A stretch of DNA of 64,000 nucleotides, taken from assembly GCA_938008435.1 (NCBI GenBank), contig CALLKK010000018.1, positions 253,571 through 317,570 on the forward strand, written 5' to 3'. Under the pieces are notes generated by a model. It was not told where the DNA came from and did no database searches. It saw nothing but the letters and a program-made list of their open reading frames with translations. Below are positions 1 to 10,466 of the stretch, piece by piece; the first letter of the stretch is position 1, and every line of letters starts with the position of its first letter. A program made the position numbers and the translations under genes. Source of the stretch: an uncultured Steroidobacter sp. (GTDB lineage Bacteria > Pseudomonadota > Gammaproteobacteria > Steroidobacterales > Steroidobacteraceae).

Positions 1-1874
<1,874 letters not shown>

Positions 1875-2008
1875 GCAGGGCGCCGGGCTCTGAGCCCTGG
1901 GCCGTGGCTGGACGGTGATCTCCGTGAGAAGGAGGGCGCTTCGCGTCGAGGAAGCCTTCGCTTCACTTCCGCCGGGAATGCGCTTCGTGTCAGGGAGGTT
2001 GCCTCTTG

Positions 2009-2036
2009 CTACAGCCTAGGGCCTACGGCCTACAGC
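2009..2036 (+). repeat. Tandem heptad array, four units
   Basis: Four consecutive 7-bp units are read: CTACAGC, CTAGGGC, CTACGGC, CTACAGC. They are preceded by CCTCTTGCT, a left flank that also precedes the arrays at 54021 and 30002. The array belongs to a dispersed intergenic family. Confidence 0.85.
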
Positions 2037-2069
2037 CCGACCAAGACGCTGCACGTCAAGGAGAGTGCC

Positions 2070-2097
2070 GTAGCCTGTAGCCTGTAGTCCGTCGTCC
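2070..2097 (-). repeat. Tandem heptad array, opposite orientation
   Basis: Units GTAGCCT, GTAGCCT, GTAGTCC, GTCGTCC. This is a related word family in inverted orientation to the array at 2009-2036, so the two could pair imperfectly in a transcript. Confidence 0.7.
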
Positions 2098-2145
2098 ATC
2101 GTCTTTTCTTCAAGCAGCGCGCAGAGCACGTTACTTCTCAAAAGC

Positions 2146-2166
2146 CCAGCGCCCAGAGCCCAGCGC
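2146..2166 (+). repeat. Tandem heptad array, three units
   Basis: Units CCAGCGC, CCAGAGC, CCAGCGC in perfect 7-bp register. The same three-word pattern recurs at 9302-9322, again shortly after GTAGCCT-type heptads. Confidence 0.75.
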
Positions 2167-2232
2167 CCATAGTGAAGGCGCGCTGCGGAAAACCGCGATA
2201 TGTATACACCCGTCGGTCGCCGCGACCGCTTG

Positions 2233-2238
2233 TAGAAT
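2233..2238 (+). promoter_or_regulatory. Possible -10 element for scoAB
   Basis: TAGAAT lies about 35 bases before the scoA start, a sensible distance for a sigma-70 -10 box. No good -35 hexamer is seen at 17 bases, so this is tentative. Confidence 0.3.
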
Positions 2239-2272
2239 GAGCCGAGCAATGCTCAGCTCATGGCGGTGAGGC

Positions 2273-2989
2273 ATGGCAGGCGCGTCGAAGGTCTACCCGA
2301 ACGCGAAAGCGGCGCTCGACGGCATCGTCGCCGACGGCATGACCATCATGTGCGGCGGCTTCGGGCTGTGCGGCATTCCCGAGAATCTCATCCTCGCCCT
2401 GCGCGATACCGGCGTGCGCAATCTCACGGTCATCTCGAACAACGCCGGTGTCGACGGACAAGGGTTGGGTCTGCTGCTCGAAACGCGGCAGATCAAGAAG
2501 ATGATCTCTTCGTATGTCGGTGAGAACCGGGAATTCGAACGTCAGTTTCTCGCCGGCGAGCTCGAGATCGAGTTCAATCCGCAAGGCACCTTGGCGGAGC
2601 GCATTCGTGCGGGCGGCGCTGGAATCTACGGCTTCTACACGAAGACCGGCGCCGGGACCGTCGTCGCCGAGGGCAAGGAGACGCGCGTCGTCGACGGTCA
2701 GACCTACATTCTCGAGACGGGACTGACGGCCGACATCGCATTGGTGAAGGCTTGGAAAGGCGATACCGAGGGCAATCTCGTGTATCGCAAGACGGCGCGT
2801 AATTTCAATCCCGTCATGGCCACGGCTGCGCGCATCACCGTCGCGGAAGTCGAGCATCTCGTCGAGCCGGGCGAGCTCGATCCCGATTGCATCCACACTC
2901 CCGGGATCTACGTCAAACGCATCATCCAGGGAGAGCGCTACGTCAAAGCCATCGAGCAACGCACCGTGCGCAAGCGCGGCGTTGCCTGA
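2273..2989 (+). CDS. scoA: 3-oxoacid CoA-transferase, subunit A
   Basis: Alpha subunit of a family I CoA-transferase. With subunit B it moves CoA from succinyl-CoA to acetoacetate or another 3-oxo acid, feeding ketone-body and leucine-derived carbon to thiolase. The 238-residue length is normal. The glycine-rich loop GGFGLCGIPENLI is at residues 28-40. The ATG at 2273 gives the expected N-terminus. The end abuts the B subunit, so the pair is an operon. The likely partner thiolase is 15 kb away at 18546-19724. Choice of acetoacetate over other 3-oxo acids is inferred from the leucine-degradation context. Confidence 0.92.
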   Translation: MAGASKVYPNAKAALDGIVADGMTIMCGGFGLCGIPENLILALRDTGVRNLTVISNNAGVDGQGLGLLLETRQIKKMISSYVGENREFERQFLAGELEIEFNPQGTLAERIRAGGAGIYGFYTKTGAGTVVAEGKETRVVDGQTYILETGLTADIALVKAWKGDTEGNLVYRKTARNFNPVMATAARITVAEVEHLVEPGELDPDCIHTPGIYVKRIIQGERYVKAIEQRTVRKRGVA

Positions 2990-2999
2990 GAGAGCAGCG

Positions 3000-3635
3000 A
3001 TGCCTTGGACACGCGAGCAACTGGCCCAACGAGCCGCACGCGAGCTGCGCGACGGCTACTACGTCAACTTGGGCATCGGCATTCCGACGCTCGTCGCGAA
3101 CTACATTCCGCCCGACATGAAGGTCGTGCTCCAGTCCGAGAACGGCATGCTCGGCATGGGGCCGTTCCCGTACGAGGGAGAGGAAGATCCCGACCTCATC
3201 AATGCGGGCAAGCAGACGATCACGGAGCTGCCGACAACGTCGTACTTCTCGTCGGCGGACAGCTTCGCGATGATCCGCGGCGGGCACATCGATTTGTCGA
3301 TTCTCGGCGCGATGGAAGTCTCGGAGCAGGGCGATCTCGCCAATTGGATGGTACCCGGCAAGATGGTCAAGGGAATGGGCGGCGCGATGGATCTGGTCGC
3401 AGGCGCCAAACGCATCGTCGTCGTGATGGAACACACGGCGAAAGACGGCACGCCGAAGCTCAAACCGCGCTGCGAGCTGCCGCTCACCGGCTCGCGCGTC
3501 GTCGACATGGTCATCACGGATCTTGCCGTGTTTGCCCGCACGGATCGGCGCTCGCGTTTCAAGCTCATCGAGCTTGCGCCAGACGTTACGCTGGATGAGG
3601 TCCGCGCCAAGACGACGGCGCAAGTGGACTACTGA
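3000..3635 (+). CDS. scoB: 3-oxoacid CoA-transferase, subunit B
   Basis: Beta subunit of the same CoA-transferase, carrying the active-site glutamate. The motif SENGMLGMGP is at residues 46-55 counted from ATG 3000, with Glu47 as the expected thioester-forming residue. ATG 3000 follows a GAGAG stretch and gives 211 residues, typical for the family. An in-frame TTG at 2982 overlaps the end of scoA and would add six residues. The gene ends 28 bp before the convergent regulator gene, with no hairpin in the gap. Confidence 0.92.
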   Translation: MPWTREQLAQRAARELRDGYYVNLGIGIPTLVANYIPPDMKVVLQSENGMLGMGPFPYEGEEDPDLINAGKQTITELPTTSYFSSADSFAMIRGGHIDLSILGAMEVSEQGDLANWMVPGKMVKGMGGAMDLVAGAKRIVVVMEHTAKDGTPKLKPRCELPLTGSRVVDMVITDLAVFARTDRRSRFKLIELAPDVTLDEVRAKTTAQVDY

Positions 3636-3663
3636 GTGTATGGTGCGACGCTGAAAGCGCGGC

Positions 3664-6600
3664 TTACGCGGCCGCCACCTGTGCCAGGGTGGCATCGATT
3701 GCCGAGAGCGAAGCGCGTGCGTTCATGCGCATCCAATCCTCGCGCAATGTCTCGAGCCCGGCGCGCGTTGCGGCGATGTCGATACCCTCGCCATGGTCGG
3801 CGAGCAAACGCGCGCGTTGAATGAGCAGCGTCGTGAACGGCAACGGTTCGGCCGCCGTATAGGCCTCGAGTGCGTCGGCATAGCGGCGCGCTTCGCTCCA
3901 GTTCGATTGCTGGAGGCTCACTTCGATCGCGTGCAGATAGAAATTGAAATAGCAGTGGCTCACGCATCCGGCGGCGAGCAACGACTCTCCTTCGGCAAGC
4001 GCCTTGGCGCGTTCGGCGGCATTCGTGGTCGTGCGCGCGACCAAGCTGAGCAGCACGGGACCGCAGTACGACATGCCGGTTTCGCGGCTGATCTGCACAC
4101 CTTCTTGTGCGAGTTGTAGCGCTGTTTCGCGCTCGCCGAGGCCCAATGCCGCACCCGAGAGGATGCCGCTGCATTCGGCCTGGAAGCGCCGCGCGCCGAG
4201 TTGCCTGGCAAGATCGAGCGCGCGGGTCGCGAGTGCACGAGCATCTTCGTACTGGGCCTGCAGCAGGAACCCTTCGCAGAAACAGACGGAGACGACCATT
4301 TCGTTGCGCGTATCGCCGATGCGCCTCGCCAGATCGAGCGCTTCCTTCAAGTACTCGCGTCCGGCGTTCGGCGTACCGTAGTAGGTTTCCGTGATGGCGA
4401 GCATCGGCAGATTCGCAAGCAGCACGCCGGCCAAGTTGTTGGCGCGCGCTTCCTGTACGCACTGCGCAAAGTGTCGTCGTGCCGTGATGATCTGGCCACG
4501 CTGATAGTACGCATCGCCAAGACCGCCCAACGCGCGGGCGACTTCGAGCGGCGAATTGGCAGCAAGCGCATGGCGGTAGGCTTGTTCGTGAGCCGCGAGA
4601 CATGCGTCGAATCGTCCGAGCGGGAACAGCAGATTGCCCCGCAGCGTGTCGATCTGCGCGTGCGTGCGTGCATCGACGCTGTCGTGCCACTGAGTCTCCG
4701 CGCGATCGAGCGCATCGAGCGCCTCTTCGTGACGATCGAGGATGCGAAGCGCCGAGGCGATGCCGAACCAAGCTCGGCCACGTCCCGCCGGATCGACAGC
4801 GAAGTCGAGCGATTCGCGATAGGCCGTCAGCGCATCGTGCGTGCGCCCGAGTTGCAGCAGCAGCTCGCCGACGAGCGCGCTCGTCGAGCTGAGGAGTGCC
4901 GCCTCGCGGGTCAGCGCGGCCGCCTTCTGGGCAAGTACCAGCGCGCGCTCGAATCGCAGTGCCTGTTGCTCGGCGCGTGCGGCGCGGGCGTAGGCGGCGG
5001 CCGCGCCCTCATCCTGTGCCGCCGCCAAATGCTCGGCATGGAGCGCCAAGTCGCGTTCTTCGAGCCACGCAGCCGCCGTGCGATGCAGCTCGCGACGATG
5101 GGACTTGAGGATCGACTCGTAGATGGCGTCGCGAAAGAGCGCGTGCGCAAATTGCAGTCGCGCCCCGTCGTGGCGCACGAACCCGTGATCGATCAGAACC
5201 GTCGGCTCGTACTGCGCATCGCCGATCATGTGGCGCAGCGCGGCGGTGCACGACTCCTGACCGAGCACCGCCGCGGCCTGCAGCGCGCGATGATCGAGAT
5301 CCGGCAACCGGTCGGCGCGCGCGAGCACGAGCGTACGCACCGAGCCGGGCAAGGCATCGCTTCCCGCTTGCGCAGCGCGCAGCAGCTGATCGAGAAAAAG
5401 GGGATAGCCCTCCGCGCGTTCGATACAGGCGGCGACGGTTTCCGCGGGCAACTCCGGATAGAAGGCGGCCAACTCTTCGGCTTCGTCGTGCGCAAGGGGC
5501 GCAAGATCGAGCGTCGTTACCGGACACCCGCGCGCACGTGCACGCCAAGTCGAGCCGATCGGATCGCCTTCGGGACGCGTGGTCATGATGAAGAGGATCG
5601 GGCAGTTCGCGACCGTCGCAGCGATTTCGCCCAAGCGCGCAAGCTCGTCGGCATCGGCCCAGTGAACGTCTTCGACGATGAGCAGGAGCGGTGCACGTTG
5701 CGCAGCCCACTCGATGAGCTGGCTGAGCGCGAGCGCGCGGCCGCGCTGTCGCGTCGCAGGATCCATCGCAGCTTCCAGCGCAGCCAGCTCGCGATCGAGC
5801 GGCGCATCGATCAGATCGCTGAGGAATATTGCCTGATCCACGCTGCCGCCGCGCGCCGCGAGCACTCGCTGTACGGCGGCGCTCCGCTGCAGGTTCGTCG
5901 CGCCCAAATCGGCGCCCATCAGGCCCAATGCCAGCGTCGTGATCGGTCCGCGCCCCGGCGATTGTCCGAAGTCGAAGATCTGTGCCCGGTGGACCTCGAC
6001 GCCGCGTTCCAGCGCCGCGTTGGCGACTGCTTCGACGAGGCGAGACTTGCCGATGCCTGCTTCGCCGCGCACGACGATGGAGCGTCCGTGACGGCTGGTG
6101 CGGCAGCGATCGAGCGCCGCGAGCACCATCGCGAGCTCGGGCCGGCGGCCGACGAAGGGAAGCGCGCCTTCGCGAGCGGCGCGTAAACGCTCGAGCGACC
6201 ACGCAGTGCATGCGAGATCGTCTGCCTCGACACGCGTGCAGCTCACGCGCTCGCCGAGCGCTTGTCGCAGCTCGTCGGAAATGAGAATCTCGCCGTTTTG
6301 CGCGCGGCTTGCGAGCGTGTGGGCGAGATGGGTCGGGCGGCCGCTCAACGGAAACAGCGCAGCAGCCGGCAAGACCTGTCCGTTCGCGATGCCGATTTGC
6401 AGCGACAGCGGCGCCGCGACCGGCCACGGTTCGTGGCGCACCGATTCCTTGAGCATGAGTGCAGCGCGCACAGCGCATTCGGCTTCGTTGCCGTAGGCGT
6501 TGGGCACGCCGAAGACAGCAAGCACATTCGAGCCGACGCGCCGGTCGGTCGTGCCGCCGAACTCTTTGACGACGGCGTGCACGCGTTCTTGGAACGCGTT

Positions 6601-7521
6601 CGTGAGTGTCAGCGCATCTTCGGGGTCGAGCGTCGCCTCGATCTCGAGCAGACCTTCCAGCCTCGCGACGAGCACCACGGCATCGCGCAGCTGCGGGCGA
6701 GCTTCGATGCGCACTTCTTGTTGCGCTGGTGCCGCTGCTTCGCTGCCATCCTCGTCTGTATCGGATTGAGCTACGCCATCCGTTCCTGCGCGACGCCGGC
6801 GCATGAGGTCGCGATAGAGCTGCTCGGTGGCAGGCTCGGGAGCGATGTCGAGCTCGCGGCGCAGCGCGTCCTTGCAGATGCGATATTGTCGGAGCGCCTC
6901 TGCATACGCGCCGCGACGGGCATGCAGCTCCATCATGGTGCGATGCGCGCTTTCATTGAGCGGCTCGAGCGCGAGCAGCTTGGCGCACGCTCGGCTGGCG
7001 GCGTCGATATCTCGATTGGCAATGCATAGCTGCGTCAGCGCTGCGAGCGCTTCGCTGGCCTGACGGCGGAGCTCGCGCCGCTCATTGGCAAGCCATTCCT
7101 CGAATGCGCCGGAGCGCGCATCGAAACCGTCGAGGAGATCGCCGCGATAGGCCTCGGCAGCTTCTTGCAGCGCGGCTTTTGTCGCTGCCCGTAACGCGTG
7201 CCGGAAGCGCTCGACGTCGCACGCAACGCGCTCGCGATCGAGACCGATGCTGTCGCTCGTCGTGACGAGCACACTTCGGCAGTCTGCCGGCAAGGCTTTG
7301 CGCAGCGCGACGATGGCTTGACGCAAGCTCGTGCGTACCAGCTCCTCGTCCGCTTCTTCCCACAGCAGCGTCGCCAGGCGATCGCGCCCGTGCGACTCGC
7401 CGGGCCGCAGCGCCAGATAGGCAAGCAGCGCCCGGCTCTTGCGCGACGTGATCTTGATTTCGCACTCGTGCGCATCGAGGACTCTCAGAGACCCCAAGAG
7501 TTGGAGCGTCAGTTGCGTCAT
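3664..7521 (-). CDS. Large BTAD-type regulator with cyclase-like, AAA ATPase and TPR domains
   Basis: A 1285-residue, probably cytoplasmic transcriptional regulator. The order is: OmpR-type DNA-binding region (about 1-95), bacterial transcriptional activation domain (BTAD, about 100-240), class III adenylate-cyclase-like domain (about 280-415), P-loop ATPase with Walker A GEAGIGKS (about 486-493) and Walker B LLLIVED (about 612-618), then helical TPR-like repeats to the end. The two metal-binding aspartates expected in the cyclase core are absent (VARLEG and VGSNVLAVFG instead), so it is probably a sensor or pseudo-enzyme. ATG 7521 follows a GAGGAA-type ribosome site; an in-frame start at 7776 would add 85 unconserved residues. 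It is divergent from the TPR gene at 7775, a likely target. Ligand and regulon are unknown. Confidence 0.85.
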   Translation of the reverse strand: MTQLTLQLLGSLRVLDAHECEIKITSRKSRALLAYLALRPGESHGRDRLATLLWEEADEELVRTSLRQAIVALRKALPADCRSVLVTTSDSIGLDRERVACDVERFRHALRAATKAALQEAAEAYRGDLLDGFDARSGAFEEWLANERRELRRQASEALAALTQLCIANRDIDAASRACAKLLALEPLNESAHRTMMELHARRGAYAEALRQYRICKDALRRELDIAPEPATEQLYRDLMRRRRAGTDGVAQSDTDEDGSEAAAPAQQEVRIEARPQLRDAVVLVARLEGLLEIEATLDPEDALTLTNAFQERVHAVVKEFGGTTDRRVGSNVLAVFGVPNAYGNEAECAVRAALMLKESVRHEPWPVAAPLSLQIGIANGQVLPAAALFPLSGRPTHLAHTLASRAQNGEILISDELRQALGERVSCTRVEADDLACTAWSLERLRAAREGALPFVGRRPELAMVLAALDRCRTSRHGRSIVVRGEAGIGKSRLVEAVANAALERGVEVHRAQIFDFGQSPGRGPITTLALGLMGADLGATNLQRSAAVQRVLAARGGSVDQAIFLSDLIDAPLDRELAALEAAMDPATRQRGRALALSQLIEWAAQRAPLLLIVEDVHWADADELARLGEIAATVANCPILFIMTTRPEGDPIGSTWRARARGCPVTTLDLAPLAHDEAEELAAFYPELPAETVAACIERAEGYPLFLDQLLRAAQAGSDALPGSVRTLVLARADRLPDLDHRALQAAAVLGQESCTAALRHMIGDAQYEPTVLIDHGFVRHDGARLQFAHALFRDAIYESILKSHRRELHRTAAAWLEERDLALHAEHLAAAQDEGAAAAYARAARAEQQALRFERALVLAQKAAALTREAALLSSTSALVGELLLQLGRTHDALTAYRESLDFAVDPAGRGRAWFGIASALRILDRHEEALDALDRAETQWHDSVDARTHAQIDTLRGNLLFPLGRFDACLAAHEQAYRHALAANSPLEVARALGGLGDAYYQRGQIITARRHFAQCVQEARANNLAGVLLANLPMLAITETYYGTPNAGREYLKEALDLARRIGDTRNEMVVSVCFCEGFLLQAQYEDARALATRALDLARQLGARRFQAECSGILSGAALGLGERETALQLAQEGVQISRETGMSYCGPVLLSLVARTTTNAAERAKALAEGESLLAAGCVSHCYFNFYLHAIEVSLQQSNWSEARRYADALEAYTAAEPLPFTTLLIQRARLLADHGEGIDIAATRAGLETLREDWMRMNARASLSAIDATLAQVAAA

Positions 7522-7736
7522 GACAGGCCGTTCCTCGGGAGTCCCTGATAGCCGCATCGCGCTTGCTTGTCGTCGGCCTGTATCGGTTCCATGCCTTGGA
7601 TGAGACGGGAGCAGTGAAAGGACTGCCGCAAATTGACTTGTCGACGCTTGGGCAAGCGGCGCGGCTGCCTCGAGGTCGAGCGATTCACGTATTTTCACGG
7701 CTTGAGGCACTTTGTCATCACGCAGAGGGCCTAAAA

Positions 7737-7777
7737 CATGAGCCTCGAAGGAAGTCACTAGCGAGGAGAGGCTCATG
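7737..7777 (+). promoter_or_regulatory. Hairpin sequestering the start codon of the TPR gene, with a mini-ORF
   Basis: CATGAGCCTC (7737-7746) and GAGGCTCATG (7768-7777) form a perfect 10-bp inverted repeat around a 21-base loop. The right arm contains the ATG (7775-7777) and the end of the GAGGAGAG ribosome site. The left arm contains another ATG (7738) opening a 7-codon ORF, MSLEGSH, that stops at 7759-7761 and has AGAGGG eight bases upstream. This resembles a translational switch or leader-peptide attenuator. An operator for the divergent regulator is an alternative. Confidence 0.55.
7738..7761 (+). CDS. Putative leader mini-ORF (7 codons)
   Basis: ATG-AGC-CTC-GAA-GGA-AGT-CAC-TAG, preceded by AGAGGG with normal spacing. 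The stop ends 13 bases before the TPR start codon. Ribosomes on this ORF would cover the left arm and loop of the hairpin and could expose the downstream start. It could be chance; there is no independent evidence that it is translated. Confidence 0.3.
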   Translation: MSLEGSH

Positions 7778-9162
7778 TCCCTATTCGACTGTCGCGGCGT
7801 GCCCGCGTCGACGGCGAACGTCCGCGCCCTACAAGCGTGCGAGCAAGCTGTTGAGTTGACAGCGAGTTACTTTCTGGATCCGCTGGCGGTCATTCAGGAG
7901 GTGCTCGATGAGGAGCCGTATTGTGCCGCAGCGCACTGTGTGCGCGCAGGCCTTGCAGTCACGGCGACCGACAAGTCCTGGTGCCGATGATCAAGGAGAG
8001 CGTCGAGGCCATCGAAAGCCTCGGTCGCCGAGCGAACGACCGCGAACGGGCGCATGCTGCGGCTGCGCGAGCGTGGCTCGAAGGCGATTTTGCAGGCTCG
8101 GTGCGGCGCTATGGCGACATTCTCTTGGACTATCCGCACGACCTGTTGGCCCTTCAGGTCGCTCATCTCGGCGATTTCTATCTCGGCGCGTCCACGATGC
8201 TGCGCGACCGTGTCGCGCAGGTCGAGCCGCTCTGGGACGCGAGCATTCCGGGCTACAACTACGTGCTCGGCATGTATGCGTTCGGTTTGGAAGAGACCGG
8301 CGCGTACTCGCGCGCGGAGGATGCCGGCCGTCGAGCGGTCGAGCTTAACCCGAAGGATCCGTGGGCGGTGCATGCCGTCGCGCACGTGATGGCAATGCAG
8401 GGGCGAGTGCGCGAAGGCATCGACTGGCTCACCTCGCGCGCAGTCGACTGGGCGCCGGACAACGCGTTCGCTTTTCACAATTGGTGGCATCTTGCGCTCT
8501 ATTACCTCGACATCGACGACATCTCGCAGGTGCTGTCGCTGTACGACACTAGGATTCGCCCGGTGCAGTCGCAGGTGCCGCTCGAGATGATCGACGCATC
8601 GGGAATGCTCTGGCGGCTGCATCTGCGCGGAATCGACCTCGGTGCGCGCTGGCAGGCATTGGCGCAAGCGTGGGAAGCGTCGGCCGAAGGCGGCTACTAC
8701 GCGTTCAACGATGTGCACGCGCTCATGGCGTACTTGGGCGCGCAACGGTCCGATCTCGTCAACAAGACGCTCGGCGCGATGGAGTCCAGCGCAATCGGCA
8801 CGAATACGAACGCCATGATGACGCGCGAGGTGGGATTGCCCATGGCCCATGCACTCGTCTCGTTCGCGCACGAGCAATACGCCGAATGTGTGGATCTGTT
8901 GCTGCCGATCCGCACGATCGCGCATCGTTTCGGCGGCAGCAATGCGCAGCGCGATCTCATCCATCTGACTCTGGTCGAAGCTGCGCTACGTGCCGGAAAG
9001 ACGAAGCTCGCGCGAGCCCTCGTCTCCGAACGCGTGCAGCTCAAGCCGGCCAGTCCATTCAACTGGCAGCTGAAGGCACGCGTGTGGGAACAGGCGGGCG
9101 AACGCGAGCGCGCCGCACGCGCGCGAGAGAGGGCGGAGGCTAGGCGTAAAGCTGTGGCTTGA
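7775..9162 (+). pseudogene. TPR protein (TTC38-like) interrupted by a frameshift
   Basis: The 5' part (7775-7990, frame 2) reads MSLFDCRGVPASTANVRAL and onward to AGLAVTATDK, the normal N-terminus of a TTC38-like tetratricopeptide family. The remainder (from about 7975 to 9162, frame 1) continues VPMIKESVEAIESLGRRAND to the end. The join near 7970-7985 needs one extra base, so one nucleotide is missing relative to an intact gene. Repaired, the product would be about 460 residues, the usual family length. The start is strong (GCGAGGAGAG, ATG 7775). There is no slippery heptamer suggesting programmed frameshifting. Function is unknown; it is divergent from the BTAD regulator. A sequencing error is possible. 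Confidence 0.8.
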
Positions 9163-9280
9163 TGCGTGGCTTTGAGCAAGGAGGACGTGGTGCGTCACGG
9201 AGGACGCATCGCGTCAAGGCACGCGCTTCGCGTCACGGAAGGACCCTTAGTGTCAAGGGAGTGTGCGATTTTCTGAGATC

Positions 9281-9330
9281 GTAGCCCGTAGCCTGCTCTG
9301 GCCAGCGCCCAGAGCCCGGCGCCCTAGGGC
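9281..9330 (+). repeat. Heptad arrays running into the zapE stop codon
   Basis: GTAGCCC and GTAGCCT (9281-9294) are followed by CCAGCGC, CCAGAGC, CCGGCGC and CCTAGGG (9302-9329). The minus-strand zapE stop codon (9324-9326) lies inside the last unit. The gap 9163-9280 before it contains repeated GCGTCACGGA and GTGTCAAGG words. It separates two convergent genes. Confidence 0.7.
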
Positions 9331-10436
9331 TTATGCTCTCTCGCCAAGTACGCCTGCGATTGCATCTCGATGAGCCGGCTCGTCGTGCGTTCGAACTCGA
9401 ACGTGAGCTTGCTGCCGCGGTAGAGGGTTTGGATGGGGGCGGCGGCCGATACGACGAGCTTGACGGCGCGGTCGTAGAACTCATCGACGAGCGTGATGAA
9501 GCGGCGTGCTTGGTTCTCGAGCTCGGGCGTGAGGATCGGCACGTCGCTCACGAATACCGTGTGGTAGCAGCGAGCAAGCTCGATGTAGTCGGCTTGGCTG
9601 CGCGGTCCGTCGCAGAGCTCCTTGAACGTAAACCAGATGACGTCGTCGGCTTGCTTGCGCACGTGCACGCGGCGGTGATTGAGCTCGAGCGTCGTGCCGT
9701 CGCGGCCGGCGTGCCCGGCGATCTCGACGAAGAGTCGCTCCATCTCGCGCTCGTGGTCATTTGCGTGCGAGTCGAACCATGTCGTCGCGCGCTCGAGCAT
9801 GCGCAAGCGATAGTCCGTGCCCGAGGCCATGTGGATGACTTCGGTGTGCGCCTTGATGAGCTCGATCGCCGGCAGGAAGCGTGCGCGTTGCAGGCCGTCT
9901 TTGTAGAGATCGTCCGGCGGGACGTTCGATGTCGCAACGAGCGTTACGCCGCGCGCGAAGAGCGCGCGAAAGAGGTTGCCCAGCAGCATCGCATCGGCGA
10001 TATCCGCGACGAAGAGCTCATCGAAGCAGAGCACGCGAGCGTGCGCTGCGATTCGGTCGGCAACCAGCTCGAGCGGATCGGCCGAGTCTGGATGCTTCTT
10101 CAGCTCCTCGTGGATCGCCTGCATGAAGCGGTGGAAGTGGCTGCGTTGCTTGTTCTTGAAGGGCAGGCTGTGAAAGAAGAGATCCATGAGCCACGTCTTG
10201 CCGCGGCCCACGCCGCCCCAGATGTACAGCCCGCGCTGCGGCTCGTGCGCGCGCTTGCGCGATAAGAGTCCCTTGAGCAATCCGGTCTTCGGTGCCGGCG
10301 CGAGCAGACGCTCGCGCAGCGCATCCAGCGCGGCGACGATGCCTTCCTGCGCAGGATCGGCTTGATAGCCGAGCCGTGCGCACTCGGCACGATAGAGCGC
10401 CGCAACCGAATTGCTGGAAGAGAGATGCGTGGCCAA
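9324..10436 (-). CDS. zapE: Cell division protein ZapE (AFG1-like ATPase)
   Basis: P-loop ATPase of the AFG1/ZapE family, known in E. coli as a cytoplasmic factor acting on FtsZ rings during stress. The product is 370 residues with Walker A GGVGRGKT at 74-81, and VLCFDE at 135-140 as Walker B. The start appears to be TTG 10436, because no ATG lies near the conserved N-terminus. The stop codon lies in a heptad repeat, so the last residues (HKP) may be repeat-derived. It sits 30 bp after ETF-QO on the same strand and may be read through from it. Confidence 0.92.
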   Translation of the reverse strand: MATHLSSSNSVAALYRAECARLGYQADPAQEGIVAALDALRERLLAPAPKTGLLKGLLSRKRAHEPQRGLYIWGGVGRGKTWLMDLFFHSLPFKNKQRSHFHRFMQAIHEELKKHPDSADPLELVADRIAAHARVLCFDELFVADIADAMLLGNLFRALFARGVTLVATSNVPPDDLYKDGLQRARFLPAIELIKAHTEVIHMASGTDYRLRMLERATTWFDSHANDHEREMERLFVEIAGHAGRDGTTLELNHRRVHVRKQADDVIWFTFKELCDGPRSQADYIELARCYHTVFVSDVPILTPELENQARRFITLVDEFYDRAVKLVVSAAAPIQTLYRGSKLTFEFERTTSRLIEMQSQAYLAREHKP

Positions 10437-10466
10437 GTTCGCTCGCGTCCGCGCGCAAGATGCGCG

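Larger units (their letters stand above)
1875..2272. other. 398-bp intergenic gap with heptad repeats
   Basis: No credible gene is seen between metH and the CoA-transferase genes. The gap holds a GGGCTC/GAGCCC dyad (1885-1897) and three heptad arrays, listed separately. A module reading GTCAAGGAGAGTG (from 2055) followed by GTAGCCT heptads also occurs in the gap after the TPR gene near 9253. The last 40 bases contain a TAGAAT hexamer and a short TGAGC/GCTCA dyad next to the scoA start. Confidence 0.7.

Noticed and set aside
4201..6186. 661-codon open frame antisense to the large regulator
   Set aside because: It is a mirror of a GC-rich gene, with Arg-rich composition and no recognisable domain.
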